Shown here: in pieces, positions 1-10,376 of the stretch | Numbering within the stretch: the first letter of the stretch is position 1 | Layout of the letters: every line of letters starts with the position of its first letter | Assembly: GCA_034766995.1 (NCBI GenBank) | Contig: CM068313.1 | Coordinates: 18,240,512 to 18,304,511 of the forward strand | Length of the DNA stretch: 64,000 nt | Direction of reading: 5' to 3' | Origin: Acanthacorydalis orientalis | Taxonomy: Eukaryota > Arthropoda > Insecta > Megaloptera > Corydalidae | Notes under the pieces: generated by a model | Seen by the model: the letters and a program-made list of their open reading frames with translations, nothing else | What the model was told of the DNA's origin: nothing | Database searches by the model: none | Translations under genes and position numbers: made by a program

Positions 1-24
1 TATATATATATATATATATATATA
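1..24. repeat. (TA)n microsatellite at window edge
   Basis: Uninterrupted TA dinucleotides run to the first base, so the tract continues outside the window. Its true length is unknown. Confidence 0.95.
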
Positions 25-149
25 ATTCTTATTTATGTAAATAATATAACAATGCATAATTAATATCGTTTCAAAATATGAGATGTACAAATTAATTCGG
101 TGTCTTTTTTATAGAAAACAAATGTTTACAGAAGAATACATTTCAATCC

Positions 150-355
150 TCAGACATTATCTATTATTTTGTATAACTTTTCTTCATCTGTCAGGTAACT
201 GACGAATCCCTTGTCGAAAAAAAAGATGGCGGCTTTGAGTCGATTAATTAATAATATATTCTCGGAGCACTTCCACTGTTTAACTATTTTTTACATTTTT
301 TAAGAGTAACAACACCTTCCTCAAATGCTACAAAAATCATTCCACGGCTTCGGAA
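150..355 (-). pseudogene. mariner transposase, C-terminal remnant
   Basis: Only the C-terminal part of a DD34D-type mariner transposase is recognisable. In one minus-strand frame a segment reads KK, stop, LNSGSAP and then SKPPSFF. About one codon later the homology moves to another frame with FFRQGIRQLPDR, an in-frame stop where the family normally has Trp, and RKVIQNN. The family pattern here is a Lys/Trp-rich helix, then FF..GI..LP.RW..V...NG.Y, close to the C-terminus. The catalytic Asp residues lie upstream in the family and are absent. At least one frameshift and several stops make it non-functional. It sits inside the TA-flanked element 79-591. Confidence 0.62.
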
Positions 356-492
356 GCATTTTTTTTGACTAGAATGCGAAAAGTATACAATGCATAATAT
401 GATTCTTTTCGGATGTCATTGTGTCTATTACTGTTTTGCGAGTTTATGCCAAATTCTTGGCAAAGATATATAGTGTTTTTAAATGTTAAGGT

Positions 493-591
493 TGGCACTT
501 CATAATCATAAAATTACGAAACATTATTTTAATATAAAACAGAATTATGACTGATTCAATTTTAAGGCCATGAATTAATTTTTACACCTAG
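493..591. repeat. Dispersed repeat copy A (mariner 5'-end segment)
   Basis: This segment aligns in the same orientation with 43768-43865. The blocks ATGACTGATTCAATT and GAATTAATTTTTACACCTA are shared almost exactly, with weaker similarity upstream. It is the end of the mariner element that would precede the transposase start. Confidence 0.7.
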
Positions 592-687
592 TATTTACGC
601 TAAAGATTTATAATAAGTATAAAATGTAATAATAAGCATTTGACTACCATAAAATAATTTTATTTTATTTCTCTTTCTCACTCTCAG

Positions 688-703
688 TATATGTATATTT
701 ATG

Positions 704-772
<69 letters not shown>
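688..772. repeat. Interrupted (TA)n microsatellite
   Basis: TA repeats are interrupted by single G and TTTATG changes. They lie between the mariner relic and the fold-back repeat. Confidence 0.9.
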
Positions 773-773
<1 letters not shown>

Positions 774-775
<2 letters not shown>

Positions 776-976
776 AACAATAAGTAATATCAATGATAAT
801 TGATATTATTTAAAAAAGTACTTGATGTAATTTTTAAATAGAAAAAATATTTAAATGAACGTTTGTTTTTCATTTGGCACAAATTAAATTATTATTATTT
901 TTTTATCATAATACTTATATTTTGCTAATTTAGTCAATTTGTCTGCTTATGTTGAATATATATATATATATATAAC

Positions 977-1016
<40 letters not shown>

Positions 1017-1017
1017 C

Positions 1018-1063
<46 letters not shown>

Positions 1064-1241
1064 ATATAATATAATTAGAAATTGATTGAATTAGAAAAAT
1101 ATCAGCGTACTGATAAATAATAATAATAATTTAATTTAAAAGGTGTCAAATGAAAAACAAATGTTCAATTAAATATTTACCTATTTAAACATTACACAAA
1201 GTACTTTTTTAAATATCAATGGTAATTCATTGTTTTATTAA
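774..1241. repeat. Long fold-back inverted repeat with (TA)n core
   Basis: The left arm is about 774-900 and the right arm about 1116-1241. Read on opposite strands they match with small gaps over about 110-125 bp. Exact cores include TTTAAAAAAGTACT (809-822) against its complement at 1200-1213, and TTTGTTTTTCATTTG (862-876) against its complement at 1147-1161. The inner ends are ATT-rich on both sides. The loop (901-1115) carries three (TA)n blocks. No open frame or transposase trace is visible. It could be a fold-back or MITE-type element, or the product of a local inverted duplication. Confidence 0.75.
956..1075. repeat. Higher-order (TA)n array with ACATTTA spacers
   Basis: Three (TA)n blocks are separated by the same ACATTTA spacer, and the array ends in a short (TAATA)n run. 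It forms most of the loop of the fold-back repeat. Confidence 0.9.
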
Positions 1242-1416
1242 AAACATTTAAATATTTAGCATATCTTTTAAAAAATGGCCTAAAACAATCTAACTTACCA
1301 ACAATAGCTTTGATAAGTGTAAATGTACGTATATTAAAATAATTTGATAGAAAGTGAAAAGAGTATAATTAGTGAATAACATTAAATTTCATACTTTTTT
1401 TAAAAAAATAACTCAC

Positions 1417-1545
1417 CCTTCCTAATTTTTCAGATAAATTAAATTTTTCAAGGAAAGACGCGTCTGTAAATATAATTAGATTGTCAACTGTACCTTCTGC
1501 AAATAATTCTAAAATTACGTTGGCAGCTAAACATATTACTGGCAT
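1417..1545 (-). CDS. Candidate first coding exon, protein not recognised
   Basis: On the minus strand an ATG at 1545-1543 opens 43 codons with no stop. They run into a strong 5' splice-site sequence, AGG followed by GTGAGT (complement of 1416-1411), and the exon length is an exact multiple of three. An in-frame TGA lies two codons before the ATG, so this ATG is the natural start unless splicing intervenes. The peptide begins MPVICLAANVILELFAEG and ends near FLEKFNLSEKLGR. It mixes acidic, glycine and alkyl residues, unlike the Ile/Tyr/Asn/Lys noise seen elsewhere. The rest of the gene would lie to the left, possibly beyond the window edge. I do not recognise the family, and chance remains possible in so AT-rich a window. 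Confidence 0.33.
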
Positions 1546-1795
1546 TTTTCACTGTTTCTTATTCTCAACAGAACCCACAAACATAGAACACAGTTGTACG
1601 TGGACAATATAAATTGAAAATTCAATATGAATAATGTTTAAATACAACAGAAGCGTTTTCAAATTTGGTTTACCACTCTATTTCTACATTTAATAATAAT
1701 ATTTAAACATCTCGTTGTGTAATATCAGTAATTAAACATTATATTTTATTTTTAAGACATTTAAAGTATTGTCTTAACATTTTTTGTTGTATATG

Positions 1796-1865
<70 letters not shown>

Positions 1866-2594
1866 CAAGCAAAAAAGAAAGCCGCTTCCAATTTAATTAA
1901 TATCTTTTTTGTTAGTTAAAAAAAGAAACTTAAATATAATACGTAAATAAATAAAATATTAATTAGACGAGACTTTAGTAGATAATTTTGATACCTTTTT
2001 TATTTCATTTTCAAATTATAAAAAATAACTAAATTTTAATTCTATGCAATTAATTTCATAAAAATATTACAAAGGTAAGAAAAAAATTAATATTTTTAAC
2101 ACTATAAGTTTAGTGTAAAAACGAGAATTGACGCAGTAAATTTCATAGTTTTAGTTTTAATAAAATTTAACCTAATATAAGTTTGATTTTTAAAAAAATG
2201 CTGCAATTTTTTTATAAAACATGACAAAATATATCTCCGTAAAATTGTCCTGAGAATAATATGTAGAACCGGGATTTACATTTCTTGATGATTCCAAACT
2301 TGATGATTTACATTTCTAATATTTTTTTACAATTTTTTTATTTAGAAAAAACTAAAAATTCAACATTTATAAACAAAGTTCTGTGACAAACTTAATATTT
2401 TTTTAATTAAAAATTATAAACCAAATTGATAGTATTATAATATAATAATATTGAAATCATAAGAAATAAACTGTCAAATGTGACAAAGTATTTAAAATTG
2501 AATATTTAATCATTATTATTTAATAGAATTGAAAATATGTATTAAATATATTATTTAAAAGTATTGCCCCTATAATACAGGGATTAATGTGATT

Positions 2595-2630
<36 letters not shown>

Positions 2631-3181
2631 ATAACGTATGTAAATATAAAATATTTGTATTTATAATTATCTTAACTCGTAAATATTTATAAGTATATTA
2701 AAATAAATCGAAAAGTATTATTTGTCAAATATGAACACGACAACATTTCGTAGAACTTCATTAAGCTCAAAGGGACAAACAAATTGAAAAAAATATTACA
2801 GTTTGTGATTTATGTGCGTCTGTTTTATGTGTATTTACTCACTCCGCTGATTTCTTTTTTAATCGTTTTCTGAGCAACCTAAAGACGAAAAAATACTTTA
2901 AGCTTCAAAGAACAGTTCTCCTGTTTTCCTTTCATTTAGAATTTAAGGGTAGAAACTTCGTATTTCAAAATACAATGACAACAATTTATATGCTATTTGA
3001 TATTATCGTTCCAAATTGAATTCGGTAATACTTGTTTCTAAAAAAATATTGCTAACCATTTAAAATATTTATAAATAAATAAAATAATAAATATATACTT
3101 ATACAAACATTTACTATTTTTCGATTAAAATATTTATTGCTATTAGTGAACTACTAATACATTCCTTTTACTAAACATACA

Positions 3182-3238
<57 letters not shown>

Positions 3239-5807
3239 AACTGTGTTGAATTGAACATCATTTGAAATTGAAACAAGTTTATTAAAAATCTATGAAATTC
3301 TAATGTAAAATATGCACACAAAATTTATTTTATAAACAAATTATACAAATTAATAATATTGAGTAAACACGGCATTGGACGAAACATTTTAATATACAGT
3401 TTAGTAACTGTGAATCACGAAAAGTGTAAACATTACAAATTGATAACTTTTTAAATAAATAATTTAACGATTTTTGTCCATCAATTGTGTGAAGCGATTT
3501 TAATTATATTTTATTAGTTTATAGTTCATGTAAAAAGGACAAATCAAAAATATTCAGCCTAATGTATGAGTTTAATGACAACTATTTTTTTATCTATCGA
3601 GATTCATCAAAATTAAACAGAATCAAATTTCAAAGACTAACTATTGACAAAAGTTAAATTGTCGAAATTTTAATAAAAAAAATAATGGATCTGTTAAGTA
3701 TCAATAGTAAAAAAGTGTTTACTTTGGTAGAAAAACGGTCGGTCATTTATTATACACAATTAAAATTTAATGGATGCGTCCGTAAAAAAACATTAAATTT
3801 TATGATATTAATACAGACTGTATTCATAGCTTTATTGTACTTTTATAGTAAACATCGATTTTTATTTATTATTGACAATAACCGATACAAAAAGCAATTA
3901 TTATTTTCAGTAAACAAAAATTTTCATTTGCTTTCATCAGCTCCTATTATTTATATGTGTATAGTGATGATTTATTAAAATGCTATATCGATTCTTTATT
4001 GTTTTGGTTAAAAATTAAAAGCAACTATATATAATTAAAAATTTAAAGTGTTTCTAGTATAAAAATAAATTTTTTTAATAATATTTTATTTTAAATACCA
4101 AAAAATATTGTTTAATATTCAATCAAACATTTCAACCTGGATTTTTCTTTAAAGTAAAAAATACTGAACAGTAATATGTTATTGTGAACTTTATTATATT
4201 TGAAATAACTTCCAGAATTATTAACCAAGATACTATTTTCTTCTAAAATATAACCGTACTAACTCAGACTGTTTTAAACTGGTATAAAATAATTATACTC
4301 CTGCATGTGGATGATTAAAGGTATTTATAAAAGAACTCGGGGGAAAACCCATGAGTGTAATGTGAATCTCTTAAAAAATATATGATTTCTTTTACCCTAA
4401 AAGTCGTCTCATATCATATCATAATATCGCAGTGTATTATAAATTTTCTATGATTTCCAAGAACTTGTACTTTTATATTCAGTCTCATTTCTTTATGTAT
4501 ATTAAAATATGTATGTTGTCTCCGCGAATTTTAAAAAGCTTGTTATATTGTGTGTGCATATTCTTAAAAGAAAACTAAACCAATTGAATGTTTATTTCAG
4601 TAAACGAATAGGTTTAGAAGAGAACAAAATAATTAAACATGATCTATTAATGAAGTAATTTGCTGTACAGATTGATGAATATAAATGAAACTTGAATGTA
4701 AACATAACAAAATGGAAAAAATACATATAATTTCATAGGTACAAATAATTCTTTTCATTTGATGGGGATAAAAATCATAATATAAAAAAATATGTTTGAA
4801 TCGAAAGTAAATAAGATAATTTATATTTTTTAGAGGTCATTATCATTCATTTATGCTCTTTATTTCTATGATAAATGTTATATTTCAATTCCTATTTTGT
4901 GCTCGGATTACTTTAATATACATTGAAGTAATTTAATTATATAATATAAATTTAAATAAAATTTTATTAGAGAATATAGTTGAATATTTTTGAACTTTTC
5001 AAAGACAACATATTAAAAAGTATCATCTCATTATTATTTCTTTGGATACAAAATGAGATATACAATTTCTCTACATTAATATGATAAAATCCTATTTCGA
5101 AAAACGAAAGTATTTATGTTATGTTGAAATGTGTTCACAAAAAATCCTATGTGATATTTCCTTAATTCAAATTTTATCGACAAAATTAATCTCTAACGTA
5201 CTATTACCTATTAACTTCCTACAAATATGTTGAAAAATTCAATTTTTAAAATAAAAGTATGCACTTTTACATTTTGTTTTCATATAGATGGATCTTTTAA
5301 GTTCCTTATAAATTTTTTATTAAGTTTATACTGAGTTTTCATGAGTTTAAAACTATAGTGCTGCACTACTAAAACCATTTCTTTACTGAAGTTGTATTGT
5401 ACACTATATCATGGCACTATATTACTGAAGTGCAGGATATACTTGTATTTAAGATTTTTGCATTAATTGAATAGGAAGATTATTTAAAGCTAGTTTAGAT
5501 TTCAATTTACGACAAATTAAAATATTATTATAAAATAATTTTTAAATTCACGACTATAAATGTGTAACTCATTCTAATATATTCTTTATAACACATTTTA
5601 AATTGAAATTTGGCGAATCATTTAATTAAAAAATAATTACTTAGTTCATTTATAATTTATTTTAATATATCAAATATATTTTTAATATATTAGTTTTTAT
5701 GTGCAAAATAATCTCTTAAGTTAATTTAGGAATAAATTTTTTGCATTATATCCATTTACTGGAAAATTAATGATAATGTTGAAATTTATTCAGTTCAATA
5801 TTTAAAC
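1546..5807. other. AT-rich non-coding stretch with microsatellites
   Basis: No gene or transposon remnant was recognised. Microsatellites lie at 1790-1861 (TA-TG-TA), 2598-2625 and 3185-3236 (TA). A short direct duplication of GATTTACATTTCT occurs near 2275 and 2304. The open frame at 3685-3978 is low-complexity and not supported as a gene. Confidence 0.7.
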
Positions 5808-5811
5808 TTAA

Positions 5812-6468
5812 CACGTTCACTGTTCAAGCATTTTTTGAATTTTACCCCACACGTCCACGTACATTAAAAATGTTTCTAAGGTTTTTTAAAATATATGTTG
5901 GTTTTTTGTGCGAGAACAAGATAGTAAAATTGTTCACAAACGATGCAGTGAGTGCTATAAAGAAATGTAAACCACCAGTGGATCCCAAATCGCTGCAAAG
6001 AAAGCAATACAAGTACATACAGAATGTTTAGTTTGTAAGAAAGCATTTTTACTGAAGTGTTTTGAAAATTATCACACGGCAAATTTTGCATAAATGTTGT
6101 TAATGTATTTATTTACATTTATTTTTACATTTACTTTTATCCTATTGTAATCATTTGAGCATATCTATAGAAACTTGTACTTCTGAGTATTTTATTACTT
6201 TTGAATAAATAAAAACATAATACATTTATTTGTGTTCGGAAAGATGTACCCTAACGATGTTCGTAAATCACATATAATCAACATTTTTTGCTCAGTATGC
6301 CTCAAGTGACCCTCTCCACATTTCCTGTAATCATTTCAAAGTATTAAACGTCACATTCATGTTGATATTTCCGTCTGCATATGAATGGACAAATGTGCCA
6401 TATATGCTTCATGGACGTGATATTTAAAACCATTATGAATCATATATGATACATGAACACTGAACGTG
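5812..6468 (+). mobile_element. piggyBac-type element, deleted, TTAA-flanked
   Basis: The element is bounded on both sides by TTAA (5808-5811 and 6469-6472), the hallmark target duplication of piggyBac-superfamily transposons. The left end begins CACGTTCACTGTTCAAGCAT. The right end, read inward, begins CACGTTCAGTGTTCATGTAT, giving terminal inverted repeats with about three differences in 20. A related subterminal motif (CACGTCCACG on the left, CACGTCCATG read inward on the right) adds a second inverted pair. The interior retains the end of a transposase-like open frame with a Cys-rich domain (5911-6093) and then about 375 bp of 3' region. At 657 bp it is far below an autonomous element of about 2.4 kb. 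Confidence 0.75.
5911..6093 (+). pseudogene. piggyBac transposase C-terminal Cys-rich domain remnant
   Basis: One plus-strand frame reads VHKRCSECYKEM, an in-frame stop, about 18 residues, ECLVCKKAFLLKCFENYHT, and a final stop. The arrangement of two CxxC pairs followed by CFENYHT matches the zinc-binding C-terminal domain of piggyBac transposases, which commonly ends C..C...(V/L)C...CF..YHT and in the family contacts terminal transposon DNA. The catalytic Asp-containing core is missing upstream, where only AT-rich sequence and a stop precede this piece. The internal stop at codon 20 shows it is dead. The assignment rests on the cysteine pattern plus the TTAA-flanked inverted repeats around it. 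The long minus-strand open frame over the same bases is its antisense shadow. Confidence 0.7.
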
Positions 6469-6472
6469 TTAA

Positions 6473-6595
6473 TAATGTTTACAAAATAATTTTCTATTTG
6501 TTTGAAGCCAATTATAAAAATTCCACTAAAATACTATATAATCTCATGTAGATAATCAGCCAGTAAACTTTTTAAAGATATTTGTTATTACAAAA

Positions 6596-6642
<47 letters not shown>

Positions 6643-8164
6643 GTAGAATGTAATTTAGAATTATCACTTAATTCATGAAATATGGAACCTAAATAAACAG
6701 TTGACTTTTGAATTTGATTCGAATTAGAATTTGCCATTTCTATTTTCAGAACTGTATAACATTTGTTTTTGTGGATTATCGAGTAGAAATATATTGACTG
6801 AAATGTCGACGAAACGTCTGCCGAATTTCTCGATTCAACGAATACGTCTACAAATCAGAACTCGGTTATTTGAATAATATTCCGTGCGTAAAAATCACCA
6901 TGTTTTCAAACTACTTGGTTTTATTGTATATTAAGCGATAGGCGTCTTTTATTTGATTTGATAAAATCTCTTTGAAGTATTCAAATGAGTTGTTATCATA
7001 ATATATGTAATTATAAAAGGAAAGAAGAGAAAAACAGATGTGATTTTAAAAGAATTCCATACTAACTACAAAAGACATATGTTATGCAAACAAATATCAT
7101 TCATTTATAAAAATATAAATAATCTCATACTAGAGAAAGAAATTTTATTATATATCATTGAAATACGTTAACATAGAGACATGCTTGACAGGTAAAGAAT
7201 CAAATAAAAAAAACTATTCATAAATAGTACAATACGTGCATTTATCAGAGATGAATGTTCGTTAAGTTAGTTCAGAGGTCATTTTTAACTATGCATTTCG
7301 TACAAACAGTCTTTCAAAAATGAAAAGTTCGTTTAATAATATTTAATCATGAAAATTAATTTTCCTTAACTCAAAGTCTTATAAAACTCGGCTGTCATTT
7401 AAACGAAGCGTGGATGTCGCAATTATTTCTTATCCTTTTTTCATTCATTAAAAATATAACATTCCGTAAATAGAATAGAAGTAAAATAGTATAATTTTAC
7501 GGACATTACATGAATTGTATGCTCCCTAATAAAAGCCACATGTTATGAGGGTAAACTTAATTTAATTTAACACTAACAACTTCAACTTTAACGAAGGGTT
7601 ATTAATTAATTCTACCGTCTTAAGGAAATGTAAAAATTCACTAAACAGCCTCAGTAAGGGAGAAAAAATCATATGTTTTTAAATTAACGAATTAATATTT
7701 TATATAGAAATCTTTTAAAAGAAAGAATGTGTAGTATATTTTGTTCAAATAAATTGTCATGTTATTTGTATTTCTAGAATAACAACGGAATAAAAGAAAG
7801 CATAATTCGTTTATTTTTATCATATTTCTCCTAAGTAATGAAAATAAATCTACAATACAAATACGAACAAAAAAAGAAATTTTATTTAAATTCAATGGTA
7901 TTGCTTAACATTTTTTATTCAATAACATAATTCATTTATCCTATAATTAATTGAGATGAACTTAAAAAAATAAACGTAATAAAAACATATCAATTATTCA
8001 ACAAATTATTACCCAGATAAAAAATGATACATATGATTTAAAATATATAACAACATATGGTATTATATCTAGAACTGCTTTATCTTTCTTGTTTGTAATA
8101 ATATATTAATAACAAAAAGTATTAAAGTAAATAAAGTGTAAATTAAATAAAGTATAATAAAATA

Positions 8165-8218
<54 letters not shown>

Positions 8219-9793
8219 ATGTGTGTGAACTTGTTGCGTGTATTACGTATATGTCTACATACATAAGAATTTGCATATACTCACATAAATTAAATTTAAA
8301 ATCGTTTTGCACTCAAAAAGAAAATTTACATATTTGCCTATTGATAAAAATCACTGCTGATATGAAAATTCAAACTTAAATTACGTCCTTTCATTAATAT
8401 TTAAATAACGGTACGTTATTGAAAATTCATTCAAGATAAATTTACATTGGGAGTATCGCAGCCTTATCGATGTTGGTTTCGTACAAATTTGAATTGTGTC
8501 TTTCAATATAAAAAAACGAGATAAAGACGAAATTAAACGAAACATAAATCGACAACAAAATTGTTTAAAGTTAGCAGATCTATGAAAATATTTACACAGC
8601 AAAAAATATCAACAGAAATTGTATAAATTTTGTAAAAGAAATAACTTGGGGGCTTAATTTCTTTCGGAAGTACTCAATCAAATAAACAATTACCAGAACT
8701 AGTTGAAAAAACTGTCTTATTCTAATTAGAACATACACTTTCTTAAATCATAAAAAAGGGCAATCATAATCGAATAGATATTATGTTAAGCTGTTAGATG
8801 ATGTATGTGATTTCGATTTTGAGTTTCTAATCTTGATATTATTGATATTATCCAGTTAATAATTCTAATATTCACGAGTACCTTTTACCAAGGAGATATT
8901 TTTCAAATTTCGAAAAAATGTATCTGAAAAATTATCTAAAGTAGTTGAAATAATATATAACTCACGAAATATTATATGAAATTAATTATAAAAAAATATA
9001 TTGAAATAAAAAATAAATAATGGTTTATTTGATAACAAAGCTCAATTTATCACCAAATTAAAAAATCTACTAAAAGATAACACACACATGTATAAATAAG
9101 AATATTAAAAAAGACTATACTGGAAACTTGTGATTTTTCAATAAACGAGTTCTTTTTTTAGATAACAATGTTTGCTTCTTTACTTACTGAAACGTTTTTT
9201 AAATTTGAAGAAAATTACATATGAATACCCAAAACATGTTAGTGTGTTTTATAATGTACATAATACATAAAGTACATTTTATATTTTCTATATAAATAAA
9301 TAAAAATCGATCGAATATTAATTTCATGTTTGAACGAAATATGTACATATTTTAATTAATTTCAATAAAGTTAAAATCATGAAACAATAAACGTACTTTC
9401 TTCAGAAAATTAATACGAAATAATATCTTTATGTTAAAGATTAAATAACAGAATAATGATATTGTATCAAATCTACACTAAAAATTGATCATTTGTAATA
9501 AATTAAGTAATATTTTACTTCATAAAATCAATAAATAAATAGATAATAAATATTATACTTGAAAAGTTGGAGAGACAAAATTGTAATAGAGATAACACAT
9601 TTCTTTTGGTTCAGGTTTCATTATGTATATTAACAACAAGAAGTTGTTTATGATAAAATTCGATTTGATTGATTGATTGTATTATTTTACAGTGGTGGAA
9701 TTTGAGATTTTAAAAATATTATGCATTTGAGAGCCAAATGTTTAGTCGGAATTGACTTCATACGCGATCATTTACACTAGACGCTTTTCATTT
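6473..9793. other. AT-rich non-coding stretch
   Basis: Microsatellites lie at 6601-6640 (TA) and 8166-8228 (TA then TG). The open frames at 7692-7895 and 8381-8602 show no recognisable motif and have background composition. Nothing else was recognised. Confidence 0.65.
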
Positions 9794-9865
9794 TGACAGT
9801 TTGATATCCAATGAAAATGAATCAAATTCTTTCTTTTCAGAATTCTTATTTCTATCAAACTGTCA
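9794..9865. repeat. Compact hairpin (inverted repeat, about 72 nt)
   Basis: TGACAGTTTGATA at 9794-9806 is exactly complementary to 9853-9865. A second inner pairing (AATTCT against AGAATT) closes the loop, so the whole 72 nt can fold into one imperfect stem-loop of roughly pre-miRNA size. The strand of any transcript is unknown. It could equally be a tiny palindromic MITE. Confidence 0.5.
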
Positions 9866-10253
9866 GAAAGAATATTTTTATTGCGTTGATTTTTAAATTG
9901 AGGTAAATTGAATTTTCTGCCGCAATTTATACCGTACGCTCACTTTCTCCCTATTACGAATAATACTATGATAAATTTCAGCTTTATTTTTAGAATCAAT
10001 GATCATAGTATAGCTAGTAATTTCATTTGGATTTTCTGTTCTAATTTAATGAAAATTATTGAAAAATTGTAAACTTCATTCATAATAATCGCCTAAACAA
10101 AATAAACGTTGTTAAATACTTTTTTAAAAATATTTATCTATAACAATGAATAGGAAATAACCTAAAATGAAACTAATTTTATAAATGTAATACTTCTATA
10201 CCTTTATTACAAATATTTCATGCACATTTTGTATTACTTATTAATAATTTTAT

Positions 10254-10328
10254 ACATACACACACATACATTCATACATACATATGTATGTATAATATAT
10301 ATGCATATATGTGTGTGTATGTTACATA

Positions 10329-10372
<44 letters not shown>
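10254..10372. repeat. (CA)/(CATA)/(TG)/(TA) compound microsatellite with perfect inverted repeat
   Basis: ACATACACACACATA at 10254-10268 is perfectly complementary to 10308-10322, with CATACATATGTATG in between. A (TA)n run then continues to the left end of the mariner element. Confidence 0.85.

Positions 10373-10376
<4 letters not shown>

Larger units (their letters stand above)
79..591 (-). mobile_element. mariner-family element, internally deleted, with TA target duplication
   Basis: The left end reads TGAGATGTACAAATTAATTC. The right end, read inward on the minus strand, is CTAGGTGTAAAAATTAATTC. The two agree at most positions over about 20 bp. TA dinucleotides lie immediately outside both ends (77-78 and 592-593), which is the target duplication expected of Tc1/mariner elements. 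The interior holds a decayed mariner transposase C-terminus on the minus strand (150-355). At about 510 bp the element is less than half the usual 1.2-1.3 kb of a mariner, so most of the transposase, including the catalytic core, has been deleted. Roughly the last 100 bp are repeated at 43768-43865, which supports a dispersed family. Family assignment is secure; the subfamily was not determined. Confidence 0.72.

Noticed and set aside
226..303. ATG GCG GCT... short frame with good start context and an AAGATGGCGGC motif
   Set aside because: It lies antisense to the decayed mariner transposase C-terminus (150-355), which explains the GC-richer sequence.
1534..1570. Strong acceptor-like TTTCTTATTCTCAACAG on the plus strand
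   Set aside because: It is the complement of the purine-rich leader before the candidate minus-strand ATG, and no open plus-strand exon follows.
5876..6091. 71-codon minus-strand open frame
   Set aside because: It is antisense to the piggyBac Cys-rich domain read on the plus strand.
6795..6828. CTGAAATGTCGACGAAACGTC, reminiscent of a hammerhead ribozyme core
   Set aside because: The essential CUGAUGA box is not present and no paired stems in hammerhead order were found.
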